Source: Heliopora coerulea (Eukaryota > Cnidaria > Anthozoa > Scleralcyonacea > Helioporidae). Taken from it: a stretch of DNA of 64,000 nt. Location of the stretch: the NCBI GenBank assembly GCA_030142905.1, contig JASJOG010000154.1, positions 310,001-374,000 of the forward strand, written 5' to 3'. A model generated the notes under the pieces. It was not told the DNA's origin. It saw only the letters and a list, made by a program, of their open reading frames with translations, and did not search any database. Both the position numbers and the translations under genes were made by a program. Positions 12,119 to 25,033 of the stretch are shown piece after piece. How positions within the stretch are numbered: the first letter of the stretch is position 1; each line of letters begins with the position of its first letter.

Positions 12119-12239
12119 GACGTACAAGCCCGCGTAGGGGACTGAAACAGACGTCCAATATTGGCCTCCATTTGCGGCCATCCTGTCTTCACTTTTCATT
12201 GCCCAGTTAGCATTCCAGATATGGAAATTGAGTTCACTG
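12119..12239 (+). repeat. Dispersed repeat B, copy 2
   Basis: GTACAAGCCCGCGTAGGGGA, GACGTCCAATATTGGCCTCC and GCATTCCAGATATGGAAATT align with 40774-40928. Lies 0.4 kb from copy 1 in the opposite orientation. Confidence 0.6.
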
Positions 12240-12627
12240 TCTGTGACGCATTGCTCAGGTTGAAAGATTAATGACGTAATTTTCGAACAGTATTCTCAAC
12301 GGTGAAACCATGTCGTTGCCAAGTGACATAAATTATGCTTAGTTTAAAAAAACAATTATACTTGTAATAATGGAGCTTATAGAATGTATGTAGTTCTCCT
12401 TGGTTTTTAGTGTTTGGACCAAGCGTTTGCTCAAGTGTCAAGACTGTACTCGTCATGGAGTCGAGGTTGTGACACCTGCTACAATCTACCACAATTCTTC
12501 CTGTATCTTATTTTTATTGCCTGCCATGCGTTGAGACTAGTAACTATTTTTGAACTGGCATTACAGGTTGTCTTACTGACTAGCAAGAACTGTCCTTATC
12601 TCTTTCTCTTTCACTCTTGATTTTTAG

Positions 12628-12765
12628 CAGCCACCCAGTGTAACTTACGACAATTTCGATCCGGTTGATCTACAAACGGACAGTTCCAAGATGAGAGATC
12701 GATCTCGCGAAGAAACTAACTACGCAGACATTGACCTTGATAAACTCCTGAGTGACCTGATGTAA
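12628..12765 (+). CDS. Membrane receptor-like gene, last coding exon
   Basis: Follows a pyrimidine-rich acceptor (TTGATTTTTAG) and reads in phase 0, matching the donor at 5235. The 45-residue end contains PPSVTYDNFDPVD and ETNYADIDLDKLL and stops at TAA. YDNF and YADI are spaced tyrosine motifs of the ITIM/ITAM-like kind (Y..I/L). With YAVV in the previous exon, the tail carries at least three candidate phosphotyrosine sites. A cell-surface signalling protein is likely but not proven; the ectodomain is unseen. Confidence 0.6.
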   Translation, partial: QPPSVTYDNFDPVDLQTDSSKMRDRSREETNYADIDLDKLLSDLM

Positions 12766-12893
12766 AACTTTAAAAAAACCCCGAGTATTTAGCTGTCACG
12801 GAACGGTAAGCGATGACCAAGGCACGTAATGTGATCAGATAAGACACCTTTCTGGCACGAAAAATGTCACGCATTTTCCCTTTAATTAACTGG

Positions 12894-12899
12894 AATAAA
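12894..12899 (+). promoter_or_regulatory. Candidate polyadenylation signal
   Basis: AATAAA about 130 bases after the TAA of the preceding exon. Common by chance in AT-rich DNA. Confidence 0.35.
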
Positions 12900-12950
12900 T
12901 TTTCCCACAGCTGACATACTATTACAATATAGATTAAAATGTTTGACCAC

Positions 12951-13030
12951 GATATCAAAACATGAGAAAGCAAATGAGTCTCGAGGGGTGCAGCCCCGAG
13001 AAATTCATTTGCCTTCTCGTGTTTTGATAT
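12951..13030. repeat. Short near-perfect hairpin
   Basis: ATATCAAAACATGAGAA…GCAAATGA faces TCATTTGCCTTCTCGTG…TTTTGATAT across a GC-rich loop (CGAGGGGTGCAGCCCCGAG). An 80-bp foldback element just past the receptor-like gene. Confidence 0.7.
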
Positions 13031-16000
13031 GCCGAACGAGTTGTTGAAAGGGCTTCTCCAACGAATGAGCAACTAGTATGGTTTCAAGGATTTTTTGAAT
13101 GTTGGGCGTGGGCCTTTGTTTCAAGTTATCAAACACTCGTATTTGATCTGGTATGATCTGATGTTTGACCGATGTATTGAACTTCAAACACGCGACGCAG
13201 AACAGAGCCCTGATTCGATAAAAATCTCATGAATTATGAATAAGTTTGAGAAAGTACTACGTTCAATGACGTGAACCAAGTGTATAATCGTTCTGATTTA
13301 TAAAGTACATTTGTAAACTCGAGTACGTCACCAGAATTTACGGCGTTGTGAGAAAACCAAGTGATGGAGCGTTCATTAAGACGACTAGTACAAACTTTGA
13401 AGGCTATGATCCTTAATAAAGTCAGTGTGTTATTTTATGCAAATTTTCTGCTTATTGTACAAAGTAAATGTTACAGCAAAATGACGTAGAACAGTTATGA
13501 CAAATGGTTAAACGTTAATGACCAGTTTGAAAATAGGAAGACGCAAACGAAGAATACCAGTACGTCGCTTATAACGACGCAGAGTACTTTTATATGCTGT
13601 AAGTGCTCGTCCGCTGCTCAACGAATAGCATCCAGAATTTAATCTTGACGAAGCACTTTTTCTCGAAACATCAACCCTTCTAATCCGTTTTCATTTTGGC
13701 CGGCCACCACCCCTGAACTCTTGTGTTTTGTTCTTTAATTCGGTCTTTCCTAAGAACAAATTAACCTCGCTATTTACCGATTCATCTCCAAGATTCCAAC
13801 AGCTACTAGGCGACTAGGTAGCTTTTAATATAAATATAAATTTCCGACATTATTACAAAGCTGTGGCTTAGTCACTGGGGGTTCGGAGGATTTAATCTTC
13901 TCTTACGTACGACAAACTTGAGTTTTTCACTTAATAATGAGACCATGACCGTCATCAGACCTTATCACAATTTGGCCAGCTTTACGCACTTGAAGCCGCT
14001 TTCGGCATCACGATAAACTGTCGAAACTTTTATCTTAAGTGCTGAAAAGAGGACGTGAATGTTTGAGCAACTGTCGGTGGTATATTGAACTGATGTCAAT
14101 CACTGTGGAATGTCGATTGTCTGACAGACAGCGTCCAAACCAGCACTCTGTGATGATCATACGCTTTATATTACGTGCAATTTACAGAGCATTATTAACG
14201 AAATTCTTAGATGCAGAATGCTGCCAAAATTACCATTCTTTTTCTGTTGCGAATGGTTCTCTTAAACGGTGTTCGGCTGCTGTCGTTGTTTTGTTTTATA
14301 GAACGCATATTTTTTATATATTTCATTCTCTTAGTGCCGCCATTACATTTACACGTGAACGCCCTTAAGAGACCTGTACACCCAGCTCTGCATTACTAGA
14401 CCTAAACTTGGCATTTTTTAACTACACGAATGTTTTGTGCTATTTCTTCTTGTACTCTTTGTAAATTAAAATACCGATCACGAACTGCAGAAGTAAATCT
14501 TCAAAGGCAAAGGCAAATTGGACGTTGCTTTTTCAAGTTCAGTAAAATACATGCAGTCTGGAGTCCCTGAATTGGGTCTTAGTTCAATAAGATAACCGGA
14601 GTGGAGTAATTAATGCAAATTATCGTAATCTACCTATCCGTGTCTTCTTCTACAATAAAACTTGTGTATATAAAAGATGAAAAAGGCTAACAAATGGTTT
14701 AAATAGGCACGGCTGCGAGCTTAACTCTAGTTTGCCCAGAGAACTGTACTACTCGTTGGTGGGTCGCAGTATAATTTTTCGAGTTTTAAAAATTTGCAGT
14801 CGCAAAAACTGCTGTAGGCGTTGACCTCCAAGAGAAATTTCTGGCTATACACTTCTGACAAAGTCATGCCAGACCTGGTGATTCGCTTTTTCCTAATTTG
14901 GCAACTAGTGCCATTTATCGGCACGCAGCTGGTTTAGATTGTTGCAAATAAATGGCAACTCACATACTTATTTACCATTTGAAATGCTAGGCGCTTAAAT
15001 AGTCTAGCTGGTATTTATTTGCTGTGCAGGCCAAAATGTCATGTGACTTGATCTCGCTGTAGGAAACTCGTGTTTTGGTTGATGAACGCAACTCCGAGTC
15101 TGCATAGATCTGTTTATGTGTATCTTCTGTTTGGCTTGTCAGAAATTTCTGTGAGTGGGGCTAACGCCGAACAAGATCTATATCGAAGGGTTTTATAGAG
15201 CATGTTAGATTTTGACTTTTGGGGTAATGGTGGGCGCACCGAACAACCAAACTTCCCTTTGCTGCGCCGCTGTCTTTTGTTATCGAATGCGCTGTACTTA
15301 CAAAATGGTGGCCATGGCTTTTGTTAGACATCAACTTTAGAATTTGTCTGGAAGGCTCATGTGAACATTTTTTTTTTATCTTTTTGTCGATATACAGAAC
15401 CATTGACGAAGATGTACGGAGATTTAAAGAATGTGATTTAAAGGAATTTTATTGTTGTTTTTTTTCTTTTCGAACGCACTTCTCGGGTGTTTAGACACTT
15501 TATAATACCAATCCTTCTGTTAAGCCTGTATCATGACGATTCGCGTTAGTTCTGTAGTTGAACTTCTGGGTTGAGCGCAATCTCATGAAAATGAATTTGT
15601 GTACCATCGTGTAATTGTTAGTCAATTTAGACTTTTTAAGGAGGATATGCGATACTGAATGTTACATTAGTGGTAAGTGCCATAGCCGATTCCCCTGTTA
15701 CCCAATCTATTTTGAAGTGACATTTGTGATGTTGATGCAAGCAAGTGTCGAACATTCTCTTGGGGACTAGCACCGCAGTGTTGTGGTGGTTACATTCATC
15801 GGACGTAACTAGGGAGGCTGGCTGTTAGTGGCGTGGTGCCTTTGTTTTCGATGGGAGGCCTGGAATTGTTGTAGAGTTGAGAATGGTATGATCAGACCCT
15901 ATAAGAATATTGAAATCTGTGTTTTCATAGTTGCAGTTTTAGTTACGTTTTAGGCTAAATTTGTCTAAAAATGATCGCTGATCATTAGTACATGTCTTTT

Positions 16001-19000
16001 TTTCCCTATGAAAGCGTGCAACCTTTGTATTATTATATTTTTAGTTTATAACAATCATTGTAATAGGTAGCTGTTAGATTTGGTTATAATGCGCATGTGA
16101 ACATATTTGCGTGCTAACGTGCGCAATATAAGTTTAAAATTATAATTATTATTATTATTATTATTATTATGAATAATAAGTTTTATTACTGAAAAAAGAA
16201 ATGAATATGGAAAAGAAAACCCTGTTAAATCAATGTGATAAACTATTGAAAGAGTGGCTGAACTACTTGATGGGAAATTTTATGATGGCTTTTATTCATT
16301 TGAGTTATTCCACTGTAAACCGTCTCGTCAATTTACTCTGACGTCTAAAATATAAAAGCAGAAAATCCTAATATTTCTAGCAAAGGTCCATTGTCATCGC
16401 AGAAAACGTTAGGTTTTCCTGTATTATTCTCCAACAGTTTCGTTTTGTTTTGATTTATTACAGTTCATCCAACATTGCTTGCGCAATTTTACACTTTTGT
16501 TTTATGTTTATTCTTTAAACGTTGTTTTCCTAAAACCCACCATACTCAAAAAGGCAAGGAGTTATCTCGGTTTGACGCAACGAAGTACTAACTCTCATTG
16601 TCTAGCGGTCCTATATTTTAGACGTCCTTATATTGCTATTCTTCTCTCTTCTAAAATCTTCACGGGGATGGCCGAGCCCTATCTTGCTGCACGTGCCGCC
16701 ACGTTACTTGATGCTGTCTTAATTTTTTACAGTATTCTAATGTAAACCTTTTGATGGACTGATAATTTCAAGGACTTAAAAGTAATAAAAGATCTGTAAT
16801 GATTACAACTTATGGGAAGAAAATTTTCGCTGAAGGGTTCATACTCAACATGCGTTAGCCATTTTATTATCTTCAGATTTAAAAAAACATAATTCACCAT
16901 CCGCCTTTAAAAGTCATATCCCGGCAGGTTGCAATTGGCCACTGCTTCTGTGTTACTCGTGTTGATTGCTCACTTTGTCCATTAGCGGTCCAGTACCTCC
17001 ATTGGTGGGATTTTACGTTTCAATGTGTTGAATTAAGATTTTCTGTTGACTTGAGTAATTCAGGTCAACCTTGAAACGGTTGCTTAATAGTACCCTACGC
17101 TTAATTTTAAAATCCAAATTAAGCGTTCTACGTACGGTTGTGGATATCGTGGACGGCATTTCTAAATTATCGCAACTCTAAAAAAAGCAAACACCCGTGA
17201 CGAAACAAAAGAAAAAAGCAGTTGTTTGGGGCAAGATTGAAATGCTCGTAAAATTTTTTGCAATGGGAATTGACAAGTATTGTAATCGGTGAAAACTCGT
17301 ACTAGTTTTCATGAATTAACGTGTGTGTTATTATACTCGCTTGAACCCAAATGACATACTTTATCACATTAAATCACAGGATATTTGAATCGGTGAGTCT
17401 TCAACTTGAATTAATTACTGAAGTGACAGGGTTCACCATATGGTATGACCATCGACCATGTAGTTTCTTAACAATCTCGGTAGAGTTTGGAAAATAGTGT
17501 ACATGACTATTCTGACAATTTTTGATCCGAAATTTTGAAGGAGCTATCCGTTGCTATCAAAAGAAGCTCTTTTCAGCACATCCTTTGCATTTGCAATTTA
17601 TTTGGGCTGCGAGAATGCAACATCTTACCGGCAAAAATGTGGAGAAATTTTGAAGCTTTTGAATGACGTATGTATAACAGATATGCAGCGAAGCAAGCGC
17701 ATAAAATCTTCAATGAAAAGCTTATTTCGATAAGTATATCCTGTACACCTTGTATCCCAGTGATTTTAATGTGATTCTTGTAGAACTGGCTGGATTTAGT
17801 AAACTTTGCTTCTGGTGATGCACGTTTGAGTTGTTCCAAAACAATATTTTTCAATAAAGTTCTAACCAATTACTTCCCATAGGCTGGTGAATAGTTTTTT
17901 CCGACTTTAGTTAACTCAAAAAAGTCACGTGCTTTTAACCTACTCAAGGGCTTGGTTCCAGGGCAGTTATTGTACGACGGAGCTCTAAGACAGTGTCCTG
18001 ACTATTGAATTCTATGAAAACAGGAAGCCCAACTGCCTATCAAAACGTCAAGCGAAAAGTGGCAGACATCAGGGACATGTGGGCTATCAGTTGCAGTCCC
18101 CTACTCGGTCATTTAGACGTTAGTTTAACATAAATCAATGTAAAACTGAAGACAATCTTATCGTCTGACGATCTTATGGAAACTGACGATCAAGAAAGCA
18201 ACCATGTCCGCCATTTTTTTTACTTCAATTGTCTGGTTCAATCATTGATTAAAGTCAGTATTCTAGCGTAATAAGAGGTCACAGGTGCTTACAGGGTTTT
18301 ACGACCCGTTCCGGTGGGCCTTATGGGCCCCTTGACAAATGTATTGCATCAAGTGGCAATGGAGAGTTCCAAAACTTTGAATATGACACCAACTCATTTC
18401 ATTACCAAATTAATGAACGGGAGATGAAGAATCTAACCATTTTCATTCGCACATCCATTGTTCGGCCTCAAAATTTTCATTGCGTTCGCTTTAATGCCTT
18501 GGGCAAAATAGTTCGACAGATGTGATAAAATCGCATAAAAAAAAAGTTGATTTAATTCCCCAATGAGATGCGCCCTTCTAAACCTTAACGTACACAAGGA
18601 AAAAGGCAGCCGAATGGTTGCTTTTAAATCTCAGCAATTTACTACATTTGTATTATCTTTTGAAGCAACATGTTTTCGTGAAGTGTTTCTCAAGCTTCTT
18701 GTTTTTGCGATTCTCCTCAACCAATAACGAAAAGTTTAGCAATCCCTGCCACGCGTTGCAACATGCCCGCTGCTTGCCTACTCTTGACCAGATCGCGCAC
18801 AAGCGCAACAATAACGAAGAATTCAAGGTTTAGTCAAAAAGTGTGTATTATCCATTGACTGATATCGGTGCCTCATTCTAGTTCGGGGTAAGAATTACGT
18901 TATATTCGACAGCTGTCGTCAGGGTTATTGTCTTTTCAGCTGTAAACGTCACTGCAAACTGTCAATCTCATAACCTCCTTTTAGATTGTCCTCGTGCCTT

Positions 19001-19742
19001 TGAGGAATCTTGACTCCGTATTTGAAAAATACTTCTTCTACAAAAGGCCTTGATAAATCTTATGATTCCAGTTAAAGTCAAACAGAAATTAAGGATTTAA
19101 TCATCAATGACTCTCCAGACAACTTTGTAGAGCCCGGACTTTCGAAAAATGCAGTCGGTACTACACAGCAGTGATATTTTCGACGCAAACTAATGCCAGT
19201 ATTAAGGTATGTGACAAGCTATACAGCTTGATGTTCACCTTGCAACGAAGCCCCTTGAGCTTGAAGTTTTCGCAGCATCTTATGGTTAGTCTTTGAGGAA
19301 GACTATCTGTTTTCAATATATGCAAATAATCTTGTCAATCTAGTTATAAAGTTGGTATTCCGTACCTCTGTTCATAGTATTACGTAAAAACACGTGATAC
19401 GCCTTTGCTTACTGAGGAGAATAGTACAGGTTCATGATAGATTGCATGGGCCTGTGATTGAGGACCTAAAAATGTGCATGGCACACTACTGGAGACACTT
19501 CGTTATGGGGTATATGTCGTTCAGTAATACACTGACATTAAGCGACTACCAGCTGACGCGCACTAAAAAAGTAAGTCGGCTGTCAGTTACATCGTCGTAA
19601 TAGCTATATTAATGCACGGGAAGTGTAGAGTTTCATTAAGTTTTTTTTTGTTACGTACACCAAGGCTACCATGGTCCAAGTCATCTGAACTTTCAGAAAA
19701 TGGACGAAAAAAGATCTGAAATCAGTAGGCTTTTTATAAGAA
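13031..19742. other. No gene recognised
   Basis: AT-rich intergenic sequence. All open frames are short and lack domains, transmembrane exons or matched splice sites. A (TTA)n microsatellite sits at 16146-16170. Nothing else could be supported. Confidence 0.5.
16146..16170. repeat. (TTA)n microsatellite
   Basis: Uninterrupted ATT/TTA units. Confidence 0.85.
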
Positions 19743-19903
19743 TACATCACATGGTACAAAATCCGCTGTACTTGAAAGCAAAGGAATGTAAACACGATCA
19801 AAAACAAAAGAAAATCGTCCTTCAGTGATTTGTATATTTTTGTTTATGATCATGTTTACTTTCCTTGGACCTCCACAACAGCAGATTTTGTACCATGTGA
19901 TAC
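19743..19903. repeat. Foldback element
   Basis: TACATCACATGGTACAAAAT at the left pairs with ATTTTGTACCATGTGATA at the right. The arms are about 65-70 bp with a few mismatches and a short AT-rich loop. MITE-like. Confidence 0.65.
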
Positions 19904-20149
19904 ATTCCTGGAAAAGGCCCGTCAGCCGAATCGGTTACGGAAAATAGATCTCTGCTGTCTCCCTCTCTATGTATATGTATATGTATATCTATATCTATAC
20001 CTCTATCTCTATGCATATATTTATGTTTACATCTAAATAAAAATTAACGGCAGATTCCAGTGTTTTGTCGAGCTTGTGTTTTTGCGTGTGCATGCATACA
20101 CATTGTGATGATATGAGAATAAGATTCTGCGTGGACAGTGTTAAAGTAA

Positions 20150-20675
20150 AAAGTTCAAAGGTTGGTAACTGTCGTGACTGATTGCAAAGAATTCTAACGT
20201 TTCGAGCAGAGGCCCTTCTTCAAAGAGTTAAATGTGTTCTGAAACAAGAGTAGCAACTACACAGGGTTATATACAAGAGGACTCATGTGACAAAAAGTTA
20301 ACCAGTGAATCATGAGAAACAAAGACAAACAAATCAACGGGATTATGTTATGACGAAGAAGTCGTTTACTATTTTGAATGACGATTAACAAACAGGCATT
20401 TCATGAAGCCATCAGTGCCGGTATGCTAATCGTTAAAAATAGCAAGTAACTTCCTTGTCGTTACCTAGTCGTTTATTTCTTCTTTTTTGTTCCTCACATT
20501 TCTTTGGTTAACTTTTTGAATCGTTACTCGTTTTCATATAAAGCCTAGTGTGGTTGCTATTTCTGTTTCAGAACACGTTTCACTCTCTGACGAATTGCTT
20601 TTTCTCGAAGCGTTCTAATCCTTTGCGATCAATCAGTCACAGCAGTTACCAACCTTTGAACTATTTTTAGATTTA
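20150..20675. repeat. Inverted repeat, possibly Penelope-like
   Basis: Left arm carries AAAGGTTGGTAACTG and AATTCTAACGTTTCGAGCAG. The right arm carries the inverted forms (CTCGAAGCGTTCTAATCC and CAGTTACCAACCTTTGA). The ACGTTTCGAGCAGAGGCCCT type of sequence is common in repeats of Penelope-like retroelements of marine invertebrates. No RT frame is present. Confidence 0.45.
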
Positions 20676-21745
20676 TTCGGCTGAGCTACAGTGCAGTGAA
20701 ACATGGCACTCTTCATCGCCACATCACAAGGACGGCTTACTATGGCGTAAAACTGACTCTAGAGGGGCGTTATTTGCATAGACCTTAGCATGGTTTCTAG
20801 TGCAATTTGCAAAAACTACACATGGGTGAGGTTTTCAAAGACTTGCAAAATAGTACGAACATTAAAGGCGAAAGCTATTTGAGCTTTTTGAAAAGTTCAC
20901 GAGTGTGTGTTTTTCTATATAGCATGAGAAACCATTATATTACCAGTTAGTAATGTACATGAACATGAAAGAAATGCAGTGCCAGAAAAGGGTAAGTCAT
21001 TTTAAATTCATGTTAGCTTTTCTCTGTACCGTATAATCTCGAATTGCATTGCTCTTAGCAAGCCAGAATTGGGATAAATTGTCATGTACATTATCATAGG
21101 CAATAACCCACAACCATATTACTACTTCGCGTAATCACATACCTCAACTTCTTATTTTGAGGGAAGACGTGATTTTCACCCCCTGCCTCTTCTCGAAGTA
21201 TAATCGAAAATCCCACCTACTATGAAAATGAGGTTATTCCGTGGAAAAAAATAAACTGATAGAAAGCAAACGAATTTGGTCTGATGAGTTTATAAATCAT
21301 CAGACCAGGACAATGTTGAACACAAATTGCCGAGTCTAGCATGCATGCAAAACCTAGAAGAGTTTTTCCAGTCTTGTGGTCAAAGGTCACAACATCTTGC
21401 ACAATGATCAAGCATTAGTGCTGTCATACGCACAAAATGCCATTTAATCGTGCCGTATTGTTGTTACGTCTTAGCATTTTTATTCTACCGCCAAATGCTT
21501 TTACTCAGCTGAGTGCCATTTCATCTGTCTCGAAGGGTTAAAACCTATCTGGAATAATATTTTCACTTTTACGGTGTACATTTTTTGTAGTATTTCATTC
21601 TGACAAATGCCCGTTGCTTTTATTTATCCCAGGAAAATTTAAGAGAATCAAAAGGTTGAGAAACTATAGAATTTCCCTGTTTAAAATATTCGATCTCTCT
21701 TAGAGATTATTGATTTCAAACGAGTAAAATTGTCTAGCTACAGCG
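20676..21745. other. No gene recognised
   Basis: AT-rich sequence without a supported exon or repeat. Confidence 0.45.
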
Positions 21746-21919
21746 TTACGGTCGATTTCCAGTGGATGTAAAAAGTCGCGAGGGCGACAATTCTCTTGTG
21801 AAAAAATTGACTTGAAGTTAACTTTTCCTCGCGACATTTTGCGTCAGCCAATATTAGCCAATCGACTCAAAGAACAAGTTCACCCTTGCGACTTTTTACA
21901 CCACTGGAAATCGGCCTTA
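21746..21919. repeat. MITE with ~35-bp terminal inverted repeats
   Basis: TCGATTTCCAGTGGATGTAA…AAAGTCGCGAGGG at the left and CCCTTGCGACTTTTTACACC…ACTGGAAATCGGCC at the right are inverse of each other. No coding capacity. Confidence 0.6.
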
Positions 21920-23089
21920 AGCCAGAATGAAAAAAACAATTTAAGACTTGTGTTGCTGGCCGAAAGAGAAAATGATATTAGACATAACTCTTTCCTGGCG
22001 AAAACCCTCACTTTGATAAGTTTGATAAGTCGTCTGGCGTTGGCCGTAGTAAAATCATAGAAGTCTTATATTGCCGAGAAAGAGTTAATGGAAGGTATAA
22101 AGAACGGAATATATGCCTCATATACAACCAGACGTGGACTCGCAGTGACAGCTAATCAGTACGTTTAGTGCGCCAGGGTCGCGAGGGATTGTTTTCAAGG
22201 GACGTGTGAGATCGACCACCCTGGAGTGTGCGTTAGCGCCATAAGTCTTTCACTGAAGGGCTTCATTGTAAATGTTTTATAATTTTTTTAATTTAAGGTG
22301 GATCTTTTAATAAAATCTTAAATTTAAATGATCCATAATAATTGGAAGTAACATGTTCGTTGTCAGGGGGAGCAGGCATTTGCCCTATTGAGTCTTGATA
22401 GGCCAAATCAGCTTCCTCCCCTCATGGCTTATTTTTTATCGACTCTCATTTGAAAAGGAGCTGGCATGAGTAATTTTCAGACTCGTCCCACGATTTAACG
22501 CGGAACATTTTCATGTGAATTTCTTCACACAGATGATAATGTTGTGCGCTGCTGAAATTCCAAGGTTTTCAATGTTTTTCCTTTCATTCAAACAAGGAAA
22601 TAAGTTTCACTTTGAGGGTCTAAATTAAAGGTATGACATATCTCTATGACCTTATCCTAAAGTTTTAAATCCTATTACTCCTTCAGTTTATTCTGAAATT
22701 TCAATTTTGTTCTTTTTTTGCTAGTGTATAACGTTCTTCTAAAGGATTGTGCGAATTTTTGTTGCTACAGTGTTGCTTTATCTTCTAATGTTTGTTGTCA
22801 CAAGTTGGAGTCCTATAAAATTGCAGTTCTCCGAATAGCATGCCTCACACTACAGGATTGATTATGCATTTTCCAAAACTCAATGCAGGTCGCCACGATT
22901 TTGAAGTCATTTTAATTCAAATGATGCCAAGGGTAACAGAAGCCTTGGTCACGTTCCTTCGTCAGTCTTTCCCTGAACGGACTCAAAGGAAAGGCAATGT
23001 TTGTAACGCAGGGGATGGGTATATACGGTTACATATTTAAAAAGGAGGAATATGGTATTCGACATCGTATTCGGAGAACTGCAGTTATA

Positions 23090-23358
23090 CAGGGTGTATC
23101 AAAAAAACCGCAAACTCCTTTGAAATCAGATATTTATGAAAGTTGGGTAATTTAGCACTAATTGATCCCAAGGGTGCGTAAACACAATTCATGCTTGGGG
23201 ATGTCGAAATTCGTACTGTGTGGTTATTCTAATAACAAGGAAAATTAAAACGTATTTTCAAATCCCAGAAGCATAATTAGTTGCACAGGCATTGAAATGC
23301 TGTTTGCAGTATCTGCTTATGCAAATTATAGTGTTTGCAGTTTTTTTGATACACCCTG
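23090..23358. mobile_element. mariner-type MITE flanked by TA
   Basis: CAGGGTGTATCAAAAAAACC…GCAAAC at the left and GTTTGCAG…TTTTTTTGATACACCCTG at the right form ~30-bp inverted ends, each flanked by TA. This matches the TA duplication and end style of Tc1/mariner non-autonomous elements. 269 bp, no transposase. Confidence 0.75.
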
Positions 23359-23387
23359 TACTGCAGGTAAGTACCTTTGCATAATTT

Positions 23388-23830
23388 TTATTCTTCTTCG
23401 TACCATGTGACATTACGGGATTCATTATGCATGTTTAAAGCAACAAACATTGCTTTGTTAACAAATTTATTCAAATGATATGTTTCTTGCAAAATAACGA
23501 AAGAGAACAAGCGTTGAACAGGTAATACATCCCTCAGATAAAACCGTGCAAATGTGTTCTCATTAGACCAATCTGCCGTTTTAAGCATATGGTCAATTGA
23601 TATCTCCAAGGAGGCTGCCTTAGACGAGGAGGCAGTACAAAAACTGTGGGCTTTAAAGATTGAGACGTCCACTCCAGATAAGCTCAAAACTGTTCTAAGC
23701 CATCGCGCCCAAGTGTCCGGGGATATTGGTCGAAAGGAATTAACATACGACAGAAGCAGCCTGGTTGTTCCAGCAGTCTCTCTGGAGGTCTTCGTACGGT
23801 TTAGATACCCACAAAAGGGTTAAATACACG
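23388..23830 (-). pseudogene. DIRS tyrosine recombinase, C-terminal part
   Basis: Contains a SGVDVSIFKAHSF stretch followed by a SKAASLEI region and ILKTADWSNENTFARFY-like spacing (HMLKTADWSNENTFARFY). These are the box II signatures of DIRS/Crypton-type tyrosine recombinases, including the terminal catalytic Tyr. The usual catalytic HxxR reads HSFC, so the arginine is replaced by cysteine. Stops occur further upstream. Inactive. Confidence 0.7.
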
Positions 23831-23859
23831 CATAAGGATTCGCACGTAGGAAACCACGT

Positions 23860-24171
23860 TTAGAAAACTTCCACTGAGTCCTTGTTCGGCTTCGAATTCT
23901 TAAGAATTGTGGACACAACGAATTTTACTGAGTGTGTCGTGATGGACATGAAGGCTGTATCAAGAGACACCAATGTTTGAGCACGTAGCGTGGAGACCAC
24001 TGCGAACAATGCAGTAAGCTTTAAGGTAAGAGACTTTAATAGCAAGTTGGAGACTGGGTACAGTCTCCTCAAATATTTCAGCACGGTACTGACGTTCCAA
24101 GTAATAGCATATCGAGGAGCTGGGGGTTTCTCGTGGAACATACCCTTCAAAATGCGGTTAATAATATACAC
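23860..24171 (-). pseudogene. DIRS tyrosine recombinase, middle part
   Basis: The frame includes RILKGMFHEKPPAPRYAITW, KYLRRLYPVSNLLLKSLTLK and a STLRAQTLVSLD stretch that holds the box I catalytic Arg of this recombinase class. Upstream it meets the inserted segment at 24173. Confidence 0.65.
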
Positions 24172-24172
24172 C

Positions 24173-24279
24173 TAATGTCTGGTCCCGAGGGAAACAGTCT
24201 TGTTTTTCTCGAGAGGTTCGATGTTTCCCGGGACGAAGTCGAGGAAAAACAAAACTGTTTGCCCAGGGACCGGACATTA
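24173..24279. repeat. Foldback insertion inside the recombinase
   Basis: TAATGTCTGGTCCCGAGGG at the left and CAGGGACCGGACATTA at the right form inverted ends, with paired AAACAG..TTGTTTTTC blocks inside. Probably the end of the inserted segment that also carries the 24290-24524 fragment. Confidence 0.6.
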
Positions 24280-24289
24280 AGTGTTTTGT

Positions 24290-24524
24290 TATACAGCGAC
24301 AGAGACAAGAAAAAGAGAAAACGAGTTAACTCCGACCTCGATAGTTTCTGTAGGTTTTTCGGTGGCGATTCTTCTGCTGAAACCTCCATACGAAATACAA
24401 AAAGTGATGCAACATCAATTTTGACTGCCTTTTGTGTATTTACAGAATCTTTTCCGTCTATAAGACGTCGTATTTCGCCGTGTGAAAGATTGAGAAAACG
24501 TAGTTTCTGAAATTCAGGCTCCAT
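24290..24524 (-). pseudogene. KIAA1958/Crypton-like N-terminal fragment
   Basis: The minus strand starts with an ATG and reads FLNLSHGEIRRLIDGKDSVN and TQKAVKIDV, then a LQKLSRSELTRFL stretch. This resembles the N-terminal SAM-like region of KIAA1958/QRICH1/ZMYM2-type proteins, which derive from Crypton tyrosine recombinases (typically L..EEI..L...KDS.NT.KAT). It is truncated after about 70 residues where it meets the foldback at 24173-24279. It is foreign to the surrounding DIRS frame. Confidence 0.5.
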
Positions 24525-24699
24525 TCACGTCTTCCTGTGAAACAAACATTCATATGCTACTGGAATTTGTGCTATTTATCGCCAGATTTCATGCGGCACG
24601 CTTTAATCAAATGCTAAAGACATAAAATTGTTGCGGAATACATTTAGATTCAAATAAGACCATATGACCATAATTCAACCAATGGCAGTTAGTGTTACC

Positions 24700-25033
24700 T
24701 CAAGCAAAACTCCAGATATATAACAATATGGTATTGACTCACAGCAGAACCGTCAACTTGCGGTAGGATTGATGACAGAGCTGAACGGTAACTGTTAATA
24801 GTCCGAGAACCTTTGTCCGCGTCAAATTCGTGGATTAGAAACTCGGCAATCTCAATTAAAGTTGCACGAAAGGGATCGATTCATTGCGTACGACACCAGC
24901 GACAGTATTGCTGCCACGCGGAACAATACATTATTGTTTTTGAGTTCCTGGACACCAAGAGTTGAGGATAAGGTCTGTTACTAGGTGAGAAATGCCTGAG
25001 TTAAAGAGTTGTTGCCAGAGACAGGCCATGCCG
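24700..25033 (-). pseudogene. DIRS tyrosine recombinase, N-terminal part
   Basis: Reads ILNSWCPGTQKQ, the usual SWRPGTQKQY entry motif of DIRS recombinases, then changes frame. It continues with WCRTQ, a stop, IDPFRATLIEIAEFLIHEF and INSYRSALSSILPQ. One stop and at least one frameshift. Confidence 0.6.

Noticed and set aside
23554..24510. Plus-strand frames of 89 and 125 codons
   Set aside because: They are antisense to the DIRS recombinase and to the KIAA1958-like fragment, which explain the conservation on the minus strand.
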